From Aureimonas sp. Leaf324 (lineage in GTDB: Bacteria; Pseudomonadota; Alphaproteobacteria; Rhizobiales; Rhizobiaceae), in assembly GCF_001423245.1 (NCBI RefSeq), contig NZ_LMOH01000004.1:48820-112819 (forward strand): DNA of 64,000 nt, written 5' to 3'. Under the pieces are notes generated by a model. The model had not been told where the DNA came from. It saw only the letters and a program-made list of their open reading frames with translations, and ran no database searches. The translations under genes and the position numbers were made by a program. How positions within the stretch are numbered: the first letter of the stretch is position 1; each line of letters starts with the position of its first letter. Shown here piece after piece: positions 19,053 through 27,658 of the stretch.

Positions 19053-20171
19053 ATGACCGCCTCCCCGAGCCGAGCCGGACCGGAGCCCCGCTTCGCACCG
19101 CTCGGCTTCTCCGACCTTCCCGACTGGGGCCGCGCCGATCATCGGCCGGCCTTTTTCGCGTTCCGGCGCTCGGCGCCGTCGCTCCTCGCCTCGCCAGGCC
19201 CGGCGGCCGCCGTCAAGCTCCCGCCCGCTGCCTTCGCCCCCGCCGCGCGCGCCGCGCTGGCGATGGGCGACGATCCCTCCGCCGCGGATGTCCGCGCCTT
19301 CTTCGAGGCGGCCTTCCGCCCGGCAGACATTCTCGACGCCGGCGCGCCGGCGCGCGGCTTCGTGACGGGCTACTACGAGCCGGAACTCCCCGCCTCGCGC
19401 ACGCGCACCGCCCGCTTCCGCGTGCCGCTCTACCGCCCGCCGGCCGACCTCGTCGCGCTGACCGATGGCGAGAGCGTCGAGGGCCTCGAGGCCGGCACGC
19501 GCTTTGCCATGCGCTCCGATGACGGGACGCTCGTTCCCTATCCGGCGCGCGCCGAGATCGAGGAGGGCTGGCTCCGGGGCCGCGGTCTCGAACTCGCCTT
19601 TCTCGACAGCGAGGCGGATGCCTTCTTCGTCCACGTCCAGGGCTCGGCCCGCCTCGTGCTGCCGGACGGGGCGCTGATGCGCGTCGGCTATGCCGCCAAG
19701 AACGGCCATCGCTTCACCGCGATCGGCCGCGTCCTCGTGCAGGAGGGCGAACTGCCGCTGGACGGGGCCGACATGGCCGGCATCCGCCGCTGGCTCGCCG
19801 CCCATCCCGACCGGGCGCGCGCGCTCCTCCGGCGCAACCGCTCGTTCATCTTCTTCCGCGAAGTGCCGCTGGAGCCCGGGGCCGGCCCGATCGGCGGCAT
19901 GGGCGTGCCGCTGACGCCGCTCGGCTCGCTGGCGGTCGACGCCTCGCTCCATACCTACGGCATGCCGGTCTTCGTCGACGCGCCCGATCTCGTGATCGGC
20001 GACCGCCCCTTCCGCCGGCTTCTCGTCGCGCAGGACACGGGCTCGGCGATCGTCGGCCCGGCGCGCGGCGACATCTTCGTCGGCTTCGGCGCGGCGGCAG
20101 GGCAACTGGCGGGGACCGTGCGCCACGCGGCGCGCCTCGTTGCCCTCGTGCCGCGCGCGAGCCTGCCATGA
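19053..20171 (+). CDS. mltA: Membrane-bound lytic murein transglycosylase A
   Basis: A 372-residue MltA-type lytic transglycosylase that cleaves glycan strands of peptidoglycan with formation of 1,6-anhydro ends. It has FVTGYYEPELPASR, the MltA barrel with EIEEGWLRGRGLELAFLDSEADAFFVHVQGSARL, and the 3D domain ending RLLVAQDTGSAIVGPARGDIFVG, which holds the catalytic Asp. Unlike E. coli MltA, no signal peptide or lipobox is visible at this start, and no better upstream start exists before the timA stop. The last four bases overlap smr (ATGA). Confidence 0.9.
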   Translation: MTASPSRAGPEPRFAPLGFSDLPDWGRADHRPAFFAFRRSAPSLLASPGPAAAVKLPPAAFAPAARAALAMGDDPSAADVRAFFEAAFRPADILDAGAPARGFVTGYYEPELPASRTRTARFRVPLYRPPADLVALTDGESVEGLEAGTRFAMRSDDGTLVPYPARAEIEEGWLRGRGLELAFLDSEADAFFVHVQGSARLVLPDGALMRVGYAAKNGHRFTAIGRVLVQEGELPLDGADMAGIRRWLAAHPDRARALLRRNRSFIFFREVPLEPGAGPIGGMGVPLTPLGSLAVDASLHTYGMPVFVDAPDLVIGDRPFRRLLVAQDTGSAIVGPARGDIFVGFGAAAGQLAGTVRHAARLVALVPRASLP

Positions 20172-20710
20172 GGCGCCGGCGCGACCTCTCCGGCGAGGAG
20201 CGGCGTCTCTGGGCGAGCGTCGCGCGCTCGGCCGTGCCGCTGCCCGGCAAGGCGACGCCCGAAGCCCCGCCCGAGCCGGCGGTGCCTGCACCCGCCGCCA
20301 AGCCCGAGCCGCTGCGCGCCGGCACGATGGCGGCGGCCTTTCCCGCCGCCGTTCGTCCGCGCCTTGCCCCGACGCCCCCGCCGCTGTCGCCGATCGACCG
20401 GCCGGTGCGGCGCAAGATCGGCAAGGGACGCATCGAGCTGGAGGACCGGATCGACCTCCACGGCTGGACCGAGGCGGTGGCGCACGGGGCGCTTCTCCAT
20501 TTCCTGCGCTCCGCCAAGGCGCGGGGCCTGCGCCACGTTCTCGTGATCACCGGGCGCGGCGCGTCCTACGGCTCGACGGGAAGCCTGAAGCGCGCGCTGC
20601 CGCACTGGTTCTCGACCCCGGACTTCCGCACTCTCGTGTCGGGCTACGATCAGGCCGAGCGCGGGCACGGCGGCGAGGGGGCGTTCTATGTGCGGGTGCG
20701 GCGGCGATGA
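20168..20710 (+). CDS. Smr/MutS2-family domain protein
   Basis: A 180-residue protein with a C-terminal Smr domain (about 95-178). DRIDLHGWTEAVAH is the DLHG motif, followed by HVLVITGRGASYGSTGSLKRALPHWF, the TGKG-like loop. Smr domains are nicking endonucleases or RNases in characterised relatives; this member is uncharacterised. The N-terminal half is a Pro/Ala-rich linker. It overlaps mltA upstream and the XRE regulator downstream by four bases each, so translation is coupled. Confidence 0.88.
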   Translation: MRRRRDLSGEERRLWASVARSAVPLPGKATPEAPPEPAVPAPAAKPEPLRAGTMAAAFPAAVRPRLAPTPPPLSPIDRPVRRKIGKGRIELEDRIDLHGWTEAVAHGALLHFLRSAKARGLRHVLVITGRGASYGSTGSLKRALPHWFSTPDFRTLVSGYDQAERGHGGEGAFYVRVRRR

Positions 20711-21102
20711 CGCCGTTCGGCCTGCGCGTGCGGGCGCTTCGTGCCGAGCGCGGCATCACGCAAGGCGAGATGGCGAAAGCGCTCGGCGTCTCGGCCGCCT
20801 ACCTCTCGGCCTTGGAACACGGCAAGCGCGGGCGCCCGACCTGGTCGATGCTCCAGCGCATCATCGGCTATCTCAACGTGATCTGGGACGACGCAGAGGA
20901 CCTGGAGCGCCTCGCCGAGCTCTCCCATCCCAAAGTGGTCCTCGAGACCGGAACCCTGAGCCCGGAGGCGACCGCCTTCGCCAACCGGCTCGCCGAAGCC
21001 CTGCCGCTTCTCCAAGCCGCCGACATCGCGGCGCTCGACACACTCCTGCAGGAAGCCGCCGCTCGCGGCGAGGCGGCCGAACGGGCCCGTCGCCGGCGCT
21101 AG
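20707..21102 (+). CDS. XRE-family transcriptional regulator
   Basis: A 131-residue helix-turn-helix protein. The Cro/CI-type HTH spans about residues 4-60 (LRALRAERGITQGEMAKALGVSAAYLSALEHGKRGRP). The rest is helical and ends in an Arg-rich tail. Its ATG overlaps the smr stop (ATGA), making it the fourth gene of the timA-mltA-smr unit. Its targets are unknown. The frame is open much further upstream, but that part is the shadow of smr. Confidence 0.88.
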   Translation: MTPFGLRVRALRAERGITQGEMAKALGVSAAYLSALEHGKRGRPTWSMLQRIIGYLNVIWDDAEDLERLAELSHPKVVLETGTLSPEATAFANRLAEALPLLQAADIAALDTLLQEAAARGEAAERARRRR

Positions 21103-21177
21103 AACCGACGCCTTGAAGCGCGATGCCGGGACGATAGCTCACAAGACGACGCTGCCTCCTTCGAGACGTGCTGCTCC

Positions 21178-21705
21178 GTGTCCGATACCGACTTTCCCGA
21201 TGGCCTCGGCCATCCGCATCTTAAGGCGCCCGCGGCGATCAAGCGCCATGCGAGCCCGCTGTCGCTTCTGGTGCTCGGCTCGTTGATGGCGGCGGCCGCG
21301 CTGGGCGCCTTCGGTGGGGAAGGTCTCGACACGACGGCGGTCGATGGCGCGGGAGCGCGGCTCGTGGTCGAGGCGCCCGACACGCTGCGCAACGGCGAGT
21401 TCTACGAAATGCGCGTCTACGTCACACCGTCGCGGCCGGTGGGCGATCTCGTCCTGTCGGTGGATGCGGGGCTCTGGCGGCAGACGACGCAGAACTCGAT
21501 GCTGCCGGCCGCCGCGGAGGAAGGCTTCGAAGACGGGGCCTTCCACTTCTCCTACGGCGCGGCGGAGGCGGGGCGCACGATCCTCGTCAAGATGGACTTC
21601 CAGCTCAACCCGTCGCTTCTGGGCGATGTCGCGGGGCGGATCCGCGTTCTCGACGGATCGCAGGACCTTGCCGCCCTGCCGCTCGAGATCGAGGTCAGGC
21701 CCTGA
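21178..21705 (+). CDS. Uncharacterised single-pass membrane protein
   Basis: A 175-residue protein I do not recognise. It begins with GTG, has a short cytoplasmic N-terminus, one hydrophobic segment at about 27-46 and a larger extracytoplasmic domain rich in beta strands (VVEAPDTLRNGEFYEMRVYVTPSRPVGDLVLSVDAGLW). That domain has the look of an immunoglobulin-like or sensor fold. The stop codon shares one base with the start of the DUF421 gene downstream (TGATG), so the two proteins are probably co-translated and may act together in the membrane. Confidence 0.68.
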   Translation: MSDTDFPDGLGHPHLKAPAAIKRHASPLSLLVLGSLMAAAALGAFGGEGLDTTAVDGAGARLVVEAPDTLRNGEFYEMRVYVTPSRPVGDLVLSVDAGLWRQTTQNSMLPAAAEEGFEDGAFHFSYGAAEAGRTILVKMDFQLNPSLLGDVAGRIRVLDGSQDLAALPLEIEVRP

Positions 21706-22187
21706 TGGACATTGTCGTGCGCGCCACCGTGATGTTCGCGGTGCTCTATCTCCTGCTTCGGCTCCTCGGCAAACGCGAGCTCGCGCAGATGACGCCGTTC
21801 GAGCTGGTGGTGTTGATCGTGATGGGCGATCTCATCCAGCAGGGCGTCACCCACAACGACTTCTCGCTCACCGGCGCGACACTGGCCGTCGTCACCTTCG
21901 CCTTTTGGGGGTTGGTCCTGTCCTGGGCGACCTATCTCAGCCCGCGCGCCGAGCGCCTGCTCAATGGCGCGCCGCGCGTCATCGTCCGCAACGGCGTCAT
22001 CCTGGAGGACAACCTGCGGCGCGATCGGATCACGCGGCTGGAGGTGGAGTCGGAAATGCGACTGGCCGGCATCGCTCGCCTCTCGGACGTCGCCTGGGCG
22101 ATCATCGAGCCGCAGGGCAAGATCAGCTTCATCGCCGTCGACCGGGGCGGACCGGCCAAGGCGCCGGACGACGGCACGGTGACATGA
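21705..22187 (+). CDS. DUF421 (YetF-like) membrane protein
   Basis: A 160-residue DUF421 protein with about three N-terminal transmembrane helices (roughly 5-22, 34-50, 58-78) and a small cytoplasmic domain with RLLNGAPRVIVRNGVILEDNLRRDRITRLEVESEMRLAGI. LGKRELAQMTPFELVVLIVMGDLIQQGV is the family signature. B. subtilis YetF is linked to spore germination, but the general function is unknown. It forms a TGATG-coupled pair with the preceding membrane protein. Confidence 0.85.
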   Translation: MDIVVRATVMFAVLYLLLRLLGKRELAQMTPFELVVLIVMGDLIQQGVTHNDFSLTGATLAVVTFAFWGLVLSWATYLSPRAERLLNGAPRVIVRNGVILEDNLRRDRITRLEVESEMRLAGIARLSDVAWAIIEPQGKISFIAVDRGGPAKAPDDGTVT

Positions 22188-22191
22188 CGCG

Positions 22192-23163
22192 TCAGGGGAA
22201 GATCGCCTCGAGGTCGGTGATCTTCTCGTTCACCAGCCAGCCGTAGTAGTTCTCCTCCGGCAGGCGCCCGGCGCCCGCGCGGTTGGCGGCCGCGAGCGTC
22301 TCGGCGCGCCCGAACGGATCGCCGACATTGTAGAGCGTCGCGACGACGCCCGGATTGCCCGAGATGTCGAAGCCCGCGATGTCCTCGTAGGCGTCGATCG
22401 AGACGCGGATCACGGCGGCCATGTAGGCGAGCGTCCGGTCGGGATCCATGATCGAGGCGTAGACCTCGCCGGCGTCGCGCATGTCGAGCCGGGCATAGCC
22501 GGACACGCGATGCACCATGTCCGACACCGAAAGCGCGGTCAGCGGGTTGAGCTGGCCGAGGCCGAAGGTCTGGCCGGCGTAGAAGGGCTGGAAGAACACC
22601 GCGCCGAAGCGGTTGTCGGGAAAGCTGGTGCCGCCCACCGTCCGGCCGCGGAAGCGCTTCTCGAACACCGCCTCGCGGCAGGCCCAGAGCCGGGCGTCGC
22701 CGCGGGCGCTCTCGCAAGGTCGGAACTCGGGACGGGCCACGAAGTCGGCGACGCTCTCGCCGCGATAGGCGAAGTCGACCCCGGCGTTGAGGTAAGACGC
22801 TGCCTTCACGTAGTAGCTCTGGAGCTGGTCCATCGCGTCGACATTGTAGGTGTGCTCGCCGACCAGCGCGCCCGCGATGTGGATCGGGCGGATGCCGTAG
22901 GCGCGTGCGGCCTTGCGGATCTTGTCCTGCAGGCTGCGGTTCTCGGCGAGAAGCGCGTGGATCTTCTCGTACTTCGCCGCGAAGGAGGACCGCGTCGCCT
23001 GGGTGCGCGAGCGCGACCCGCCGGGGATGTCCGGCTGCTCGGCATGGCGGTTGCCGGGCGGCACGCGGATGTCGGCGAGCGACGGCTGCGCGCCGAGGCA
23101 GGCGAGGGCGACGAGAAGGGCGGTGCGGGCCACGACCCGCTGGGCAAGGGACGGCATGGCCAT
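22192..23163 (-). CDS. DUF1402-like periplasmic protein with lysozyme-like motifs
   Basis: A 323-residue protein with a signal peptide (about 1-30, cleaved after SLA). It resembles the rhizobial DUF1402 family. Glu103 in AGALVGEHTYNVDAMDQLQSYY follows a helix in the way the catalytic Glu of soluble lytic transglycosylases does, and FGLGQLNPLTAL at 200-211 resembles the GLMQ-x-x-P motif of that fold. A cell-wall-active role is therefore plausible but unproven. It converges on the DUF421 gene with a 4-bp gap. Confidence 0.62.
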   Translation of the reverse strand: MAMPSLAQRVVARTALLVALACLGAQPSLADIRVPPGNRHAEQPDIPGGSRSRTQATRSSFAAKYEKIHALLAENRSLQDKIRKAARAYGIRPIHIAGALVGEHTYNVDAMDQLQSYYVKAASYLNAGVDFAYRGESVADFVARPEFRPCESARGDARLWACREAVFEKRFRGRTVGGTSFPDNRFGAVFFQPFYAGQTFGLGQLNPLTALSVSDMVHRVSGYARLDMRDAGEVYASIMDPDRTLAYMAAVIRVSIDAYEDIAGFDISGNPGVVATLYNVGDPFGRAETLAAANRAGAGRLPEENYYGWLVNEKITDLEAIFP

Positions 23164-23272
23164 CCGCTAACCCATCGGGTCGGCCCACGGAAAGCGATTT
23201 TCACGGCGAATGTACAGCTGCAACCCGGAGTGCGACCAAACCACCACAGGTCATGGCGCAGGGCAGGCCCTC

Positions 23273-23288
23273 TGCTTCACGTGAAACA
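23273..23288. promoter_or_regulatory. parS-like site next to the lrp-like gene
   Basis: TGCTTCACGTGAAACA has a single mismatch to the parS palindrome. It directly abuts the stop codon of the lrp-like gene and is otherwise non-coding, which makes selection for ParB binding more likely than codon constraint. Confidence 0.72.
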
Positions 23289-23750
23289 TCACGCATAGCG
23301 CGTCGGCAGGGCGACGTCGGCCTTCACGGTCTCCATCGAGATATAGGCCGAGACGTCGAACAGCTCGACCCGCGCCACCAGCCGCTTGTAGATCGTGTCG
23401 TAGGTCTCGACGTCCGGCAGCACCACCTTCAGGATGTAGTCGAAGTTTCCGGTGAGGCGGTGTACCTCGACGATCTCGGGGATCGCGGCGAGCGCGGCGC
23501 GGAACTCGTCGAGCCAGGTGCCGGAATGGCGCGAGGTCTTCACGATCACGAAAACGGTGGTCGGCAGGTTGATGCGCTTGCGGTCGACCAGCGCGATGCG
23601 GCGCTTGAGATAGCCCTCGTCGCGCAGGCGCTGGATGCGCCGCGAGCAGGCCGAGGCCGACAGCGAGGCGCGCTCGGCCAGTTCCTGCACCGGGCGGTCG
23701 GCATCGTCTTGGAGGAGGTCGAGGAGGAGGCGGTCGCGATCGTCCAGCAT
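23289..23750 (-). CDS. Lrp/AsnC-family transcriptional regulator
   Basis: A 153-residue Lrp/AsnC regulator: N-terminal winged HTH (about 1-60; [47 protein letters not shown]) and a C-terminal ligand-sensing domain (about 65-150; [32 protein letters not shown]). These regulators respond to amino acids. The ATG at 23750 gives the usual length; upstream ATGs at 23822 and 23816 would add a 24-residue tail. It is divergent from an Asp/Glu racemase gene, a likely target. Confidence 0.88.
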   Translation of the reverse strand: MLDDRDRLLLDLLQDDADRPVQELAERASLSASACSRRIQRLRDEGYLKRRIALVDRKRINLPTTVFVIVKTSRHSGTWLDEFRAALAAIPEIVEVHRLTGNFDYILKVVLPDVETYDTIYKRLVARVELFDVSAYISMETVKADVALPTRYA

Positions 23751-23923
23751 GGGCAAGGTATGCGCGGTTCTGAGCCGGGACGCAAGCTGGATGCGTAAAA
23801 GATTGGTTTCGCGCATCTTCATTGCGCCGTTTTACTACTCGTTCATGAACTAAGCGCGCCGATTGCGCGGTGGTCGCGCTAGTCTTTCCCGCATCGGCAT
23901 CGAGACGGTTGGGGGAACACGAG

Positions 23924-24649
23924 ATGAAGCGGATCGGTCTGATCGGGGGCATGAGCTGGGAATCCACCGCCGTCTACTACCGCCTCCTCAACGAGGCGGT
24001 GCGGCAGGCGGGCGGTCCGCTGGACTCGGCCGACATCCTCCTCCACTCGCTGAACTTTTCCGAGGTGGTGGCCCTCCAGAAGGCCGGCCGCTGGGATCTC
24101 GCCGCGGCCATGCTCGCCGACAGCGCCCGGCGCCTCGAGCGGGCCGGCGCCGACTGCGTCCTCATCTGCACCAACACGATGCACCTCGTCTCGGCCGAGG
24201 TCGCGGGCGCCGTGTCGATCCCGCTGATCGACATCATCGCCGAGACCGGCGCGGCGCTCGCGGCACGCGGCGCGCGCCGCCCGCTGCTCCTCGCCACCCG
24301 CTACACGATGGAGCACGGCTTCTACGCCGACCGGCTGGCCCAGGCCACCGGCTTCCGCCCCATGGTGCCGCAGGCCGCCGACCGCGAGACGGTGCACCGC
24401 GTGATCTTCGAGGAACTGTGCGCGGGCCGGGTCCTCGACAGCTCGCGGCGCGAACTCACCGCGATCGTCGAGCGCGGGGTGGCGGCGGGCGCCGACAGCG
24501 TCATCCTCGGCTGCACCGAGATCGTCCTGTCGCTCGACCCGGACGCGCTACCGGTGCCGGGCTTCGATTCCACCGCGATCCACGCGGCCGCCGCCGCGCG
24601 CTTCGCGATGGCGTTCCGGGACCAGCTTCGCGAACGCATGGTGGCCTAG
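23924..24649 (+). CDS. Aspartate/glutamate racemase family protein
   Basis: A 241-residue cofactor-independent amino acid racemase of the Asp/Glu family. Both catalytic cysteines are present: Cys82 in LICTNTMHL and Cys197 in LGCTEIVL. The N-terminal RIGLIGGMSWESTAVYYRLLNEAV is typical of aspartate racemases. I start at the ATG at 23924 after GGGGGAACACGAG; the frame is open from 23870. Divergence from an Lrp-type regulator suggests amino-acid-responsive control. Which amino acid it racemises is not certain. Confidence 0.87.
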   Translation: MKRIGLIGGMSWESTAVYYRLLNEAVRQAGGPLDSADILLHSLNFSEVVALQKAGRWDLAAAMLADSARRLERAGADCVLICTNTMHLVSAEVAGAVSIPLIDIIAETGAALAARGARRPLLLATRYTMEHGFYADRLAQATGFRPMVPQAADRETVHRVIFEELCAGRVLDSSRRELTAIVERGVAAGADSVILGCTEIVLSLDPDALPVPGFDSTAIHAAAAARFAMAFRDQLRERMVA

Positions 24650-24808
24650 AACCGGGACCAGGACCCAGCGGGTCGGCCTGTCGGTATTTTCCGCCGCCGG
24701 ACGTCGTTGCCGATGCTCTCCGATGCGCTGCATCGGCTCCGCTCGGCGCCTCGCCGGCGACGAAAACTCCTCGCCAGTCCTCCGCCGCCGGGACCTGGTC
24801 TCGGTTCT
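24648..24808 (+). repeat. Dispersed intergenic element of about 160 bp, copy A
   Basis: The ends are 15-base inverted repeats with one mismatch (AGAACCGGGACCAGG at 24648-24662; CCTGGTCTCGGTTCT at 24794-24808). The interior has a 7-bp hairpin (CCGATGC / GCATCGG, 24720-24736). The core GGTCGGCC...CGTCGTTGCCGATGC recurs in copy C, and part of it in copy B. It fills the gap between the racemase and the amidotransferase gene and holds no gene. Confidence 0.7.
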
Positions 24809-24861
24809 GGGCCTTCGAGGCTTCGACGAAAGATCGGCCGAACGCTTGCCAGGACCGCCCC

Positions 24862-25656
24862 ATGTGCCGCCTCCTCGCCTATCTCGGAACGCCGCTGTTC
24901 CTGGAAGACCTGCTGATCCGGCCGGAGGGCTCGCTGGTCTCCCAGTCGCTGAAGGCGCGCGAGGCGCGCACCGTCGTCAATGGCGACGGCTGCGGGCTCG
25001 GCTGGTACGGCGAGCGCCCGGAGCCCGGCCTCTACCGCGGCGTCCTGCCGGCGTGGTCGGATGCCAACCTCGCCTCGCTCTGCCGCCAGATCCGCTCCGG
25101 CCTGTTCCTCGCCCACGTGCGGGCGGCGACCTCGGGCGGCGTCTCCACCGCCAACTGCCACCCGTTCGCGCTCGGGTCCCGCCTCTTCATGCACAACGGG
25201 CAGATCGGCGACTACGCCCGCGTGCGCCGGCAGGTCGAGGGCATGATCCCCGACGACGCCTATGCCGCGCGCACCGGCACCTGCGACTCGGAGGCGCTGT
25301 TTCTCGCCGCGCTGGCCCATGGCCTCGAGGACGACCCGGCCGGCGCCTTCTCACGCACGCTTGCCGCCATCGAGGCGCTCAAAAGGCCGGACGCCGAACC
25401 CACACGCTTTGCCGCCGTCCACACCGACGGCCATCGCCTGTTCGCCTTCCGCTGGGCGAGCGACGGCCAGCCGCCCTCGCTCTATTCGCGCTACGACGCC
25501 GGCGGCGTGATGATCGCTTCCGAGCCCTGCGGGTCGGAGCCCGACGCCTGGGTCGCCATGCCCTCGGGAAGCGTCCTGGAGGCGGGGCCGGGCGGCGCCT
25601 GGCTGCGCGCCTTCGACGTCGCGACGAGTACGCCGGGGGCGCGCCGCGCCGCCTGA
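24862..25656 (+). CDS. Class II glutamine amidotransferase (EgtC/DUG3-like)
   Basis: A 264-residue Ntn-hydrolase. Cys2 in MCRLLAYLG becomes the N-terminal nucleophile. [21 protein letters not shown] and [10 protein letters not shown] carry the conserved Arg, Asn and Gly of class II amidotransferases, and [15 protein letters not shown] follows. Relatives include ergothioneine hydrolase EgtC and glutathione-degradation protein DUG3. No ergothioneine genes are visible here, so the substrate is unknown. The frame is open upstream, but Cys2 fixes the start at 24862. Confidence 0.86.
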   Translation: MCRLLAYLGTPLFLEDLLIRPEGSLVSQSLKAREARTVVNGDGCGLGWYGERPEPGLYRGVLPAWSDANLASLCRQIRSGLFLAHVRAATSGGVSTANCHPFALGSRLFMHNGQIGDYARVRRQVEGMIPDDAYAARTGTCDSEALFLAALAHGLEDDPAGAFSRTLAAIEALKRPDAEPTRFAAVHTDGHRLFAFRWASDGQPPSLYSRYDAGGVMIASEPCGSEPDAWVAMPSGSVLEAGPGGAWLRAFDVATSTPGARRAA

Positions 25657-25807
25657 GCCGATGGCGCTCGCCATCTGCCATCCTTTTGACGCGGGCGTCA
25701 TTTCGGCTTGTCTGGAACGATTATCGCCTTTGTTCGCCCGTCCCTGTTGGTCTCCGGCCGAAACAGGTGTAATGGCGGGTACGCCTCAAGAGATCGGCAG
25801 GTATCCC

Positions 25808-27652
25808 ATGCCCCATTACCGTTCCCGCACCACCACGCATGGCCGCAACATGGCCGGAGCCCGCGGCCTGTGGCGCGCGACCGGCATGAAGGACGAGGAT
25901 TTCGGCAAGCCGATCATCGCAGTGGTCAACTCCTTCACGCAGTTCGTGCCCGGCCACGTCCACCTGAAGGACCTCGGCCAGCTCGTCGCGCGCGAGATCG
26001 AAGCGGCCGGCGGCGTCGCCAAGGAGTTCAACACGATCGCGGTCGACGACGGCATCGCGATGGGCCACGACGGCATGCTCTATTCGCTGCCCTCGCGCGA
26101 GATCATCGCCGATAGCGTCGAGTACATGGTCAACGCGCACTGCGCCGACGCGATGGTCTGCATCTCGAACTGCGACAAGATCACGCCGGGCATGCTGATG
26201 GCAGCGCTCCGCCTGAACATCCCCGTCGTCTTCGTCTCGGGCGGCCCGATGGAGGCCGGCAAGGTGAAGCTCAGCGACGGCAAGATCCACGCGCTCGATC
26301 TCGTCGACGCGATGGTCGCGGCGGCCGACGACCGGATGTCGGACGAGGACGTCCAGGTGATCGAGCGCTCGGCCTGCCCGACCTGCGGCTCGTGCTCTGG
26401 CATGTTCACCGCCAATTCGATGAACTGCCTGACCGAAGCCCTCGGCCTGTCGCTGCCCGGCAACGGCTCGACGCTCGCGACCCACGCCGATCGCGAGGAC
26501 CTGTTCCTCGAGGCCGGACAGCGCATCGTCTCGCTCGCCAAGCGCTACTACGAGGGCGAGGACGAGACGGCCCTGCCGCGCACCATCGCCACGAAGGCCG
26601 CGTTCGAGAACGCCATGGCGCTCGACATCGCGATGGGCGGCTCGACCAACACCGTCCTCCACATCCTCGCCGCCGCGCACGAGGCCGAGGTCGACTTCAC
26701 CATGGCCGACATCGACCGCATGTCGCGCCGGGTGCCGTGCCTGTCCAAGGTCGCGCCCGCCAAGGCCGACGTGCACATGGAGGACGTCCACCGCGCCGGC
26801 GGCATCATGGCGATCCTCGGCGAACTCGGCCGGGCGGGCCTTCTCAACCTCGACGTGCCGACCGTCCATACCGCGACCTTGGGCGAGGCGATCGCCAAGT
26901 GGGACATCGCGACCAGCAAGGACCCGAGGGCGCTCAAGCTCTTCAGCGCGGCGCCCGGCGGCGTGCCGACCCAGGTCGCCTTCAGCCAGAACGCCCGCTG
27001 GAAGGAACTCGACACCGATCGCGCCGGCGGCGTCATCCGCGATCGCGAGCATGCCTTCAGCCAGGACGGCGGCCTCGCGGTCCTCTTCGGCAATCTCGCC
27101 GAGGACGGCTGCATCGTGAAGACGGCGGGCGTTGACGAGTGCATCCTCAAGTTCACTGGCCGCGCGCGCGTCTTCGAGAGCCAGGACGCCTCGGTCAAGG
27201 CGATCCTGTCGAACGAGGTGCATCCGGGCGACATCGTCCTCATCCGCTACGAGGGTCCGCGCGGCGGCCCCGGCATGCAGGAAATGCTCTATCCGACGAG
27301 CTACCTGAAATCGAAGGGCCTTGGCAAAGCCTGCGCCCTCGTCACCGACGGGCGCTTCTCCGGCGGCTCCTCGGGCCTGTCGATCGGCCACGTCTCGCCG
27401 GAAGCGGCGGAAGGCGGCCTGATCGCGCTGGTGCACGAGGGCGACACGATCGAGATCGACATCCCCAACCGCTCGATCCACCTCGCGGTCGACGACGCCG
27501 AGATCGCGCGCCGCCGCGGCGAGATGGCCGAGCGCGGGGCCGGGGCCTGGAAGCCGACCGAGGTGCGCAAGCGCAAGGTCACGACGGCGCTGCGCGCCTA
27601 CGCCTCGATGACGACCAGCGCGGCGCGGGGCGCGGTGCGTCAGGTCGACTGA
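25808..27652 (+). CDS. ilvD: Dihydroxy-acid dehydratase
   Basis: A 614-residue Fe-S enzyme that converts 2,3-dihydroxy-isovalerate and -methylvalerate to the 2-keto acids of valine and isoleucine synthesis. [19 protein letters not shown], [15 protein letters not shown] and [19 protein letters not shown] segments provide the conserved Asp and cluster cysteines. The C-terminal domain has the [20 protein letters not shown] signature. The ATG at 25808 gives the family length; the frame is open from 25661. It converges on the GGDEF gene with a 6-bp gap. Confidence 0.96.
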   Translation: MPHYRSRTTTHGRNMAGARGLWRATGMKDEDFGKPIIAVVNSFTQFVPGHVHLKDLGQLVAREIEAAGGVAKEFNTIAVDDGIAMGHDGMLYSLPSREIIADSVEYMVNAHCADAMVCISNCDKITPGMLMAALRLNIPVVFVSGGPMEAGKVKLSDGKIHALDLVDAMVAAADDRMSDEDVQVIERSACPTCGSCSGMFTANSMNCLTEALGLSLPGNGSTLATHADREDLFLEAGQRIVSLAKRYYEGEDETALPRTIATKAAFENAMALDIAMGGSTNTVLHILAAAHEAEVDFTMADIDRMSRRVPCLSKVAPAKADVHMEDVHRAGGIMAILGELGRAGLLNLDVPTVHTATLGEAIAKWDIATSKDPRALKLFSAAPGGVPTQVAFSQNARWKELDTDRAGGVIRDREHAFSQDGGLAVLFGNLAEDGCIVKTAGVDECILKFTGRARVFESQDASVKAILSNEVHPGDIVLIRYEGPRGGPGMQEMLYPTSYLKSKGLGKACALVTDGRFSGGSSGLSIGHVSPEAAEGGLIALVHEGDTIEIDIPNRSIHLAVDDAEIARRRGEMAERGAGAWKPTEVRKRKVTTALRAYASMTTSAARGAVRQVD

Positions 27653-27658
27653 CGCGCC

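Noticed and set aside
18185..19054. Extension of fxsA upstream to a 465-residue protein
   Set aside because: It runs antisense to timA, across the probable timA promoter, and has no membrane or domain signature.
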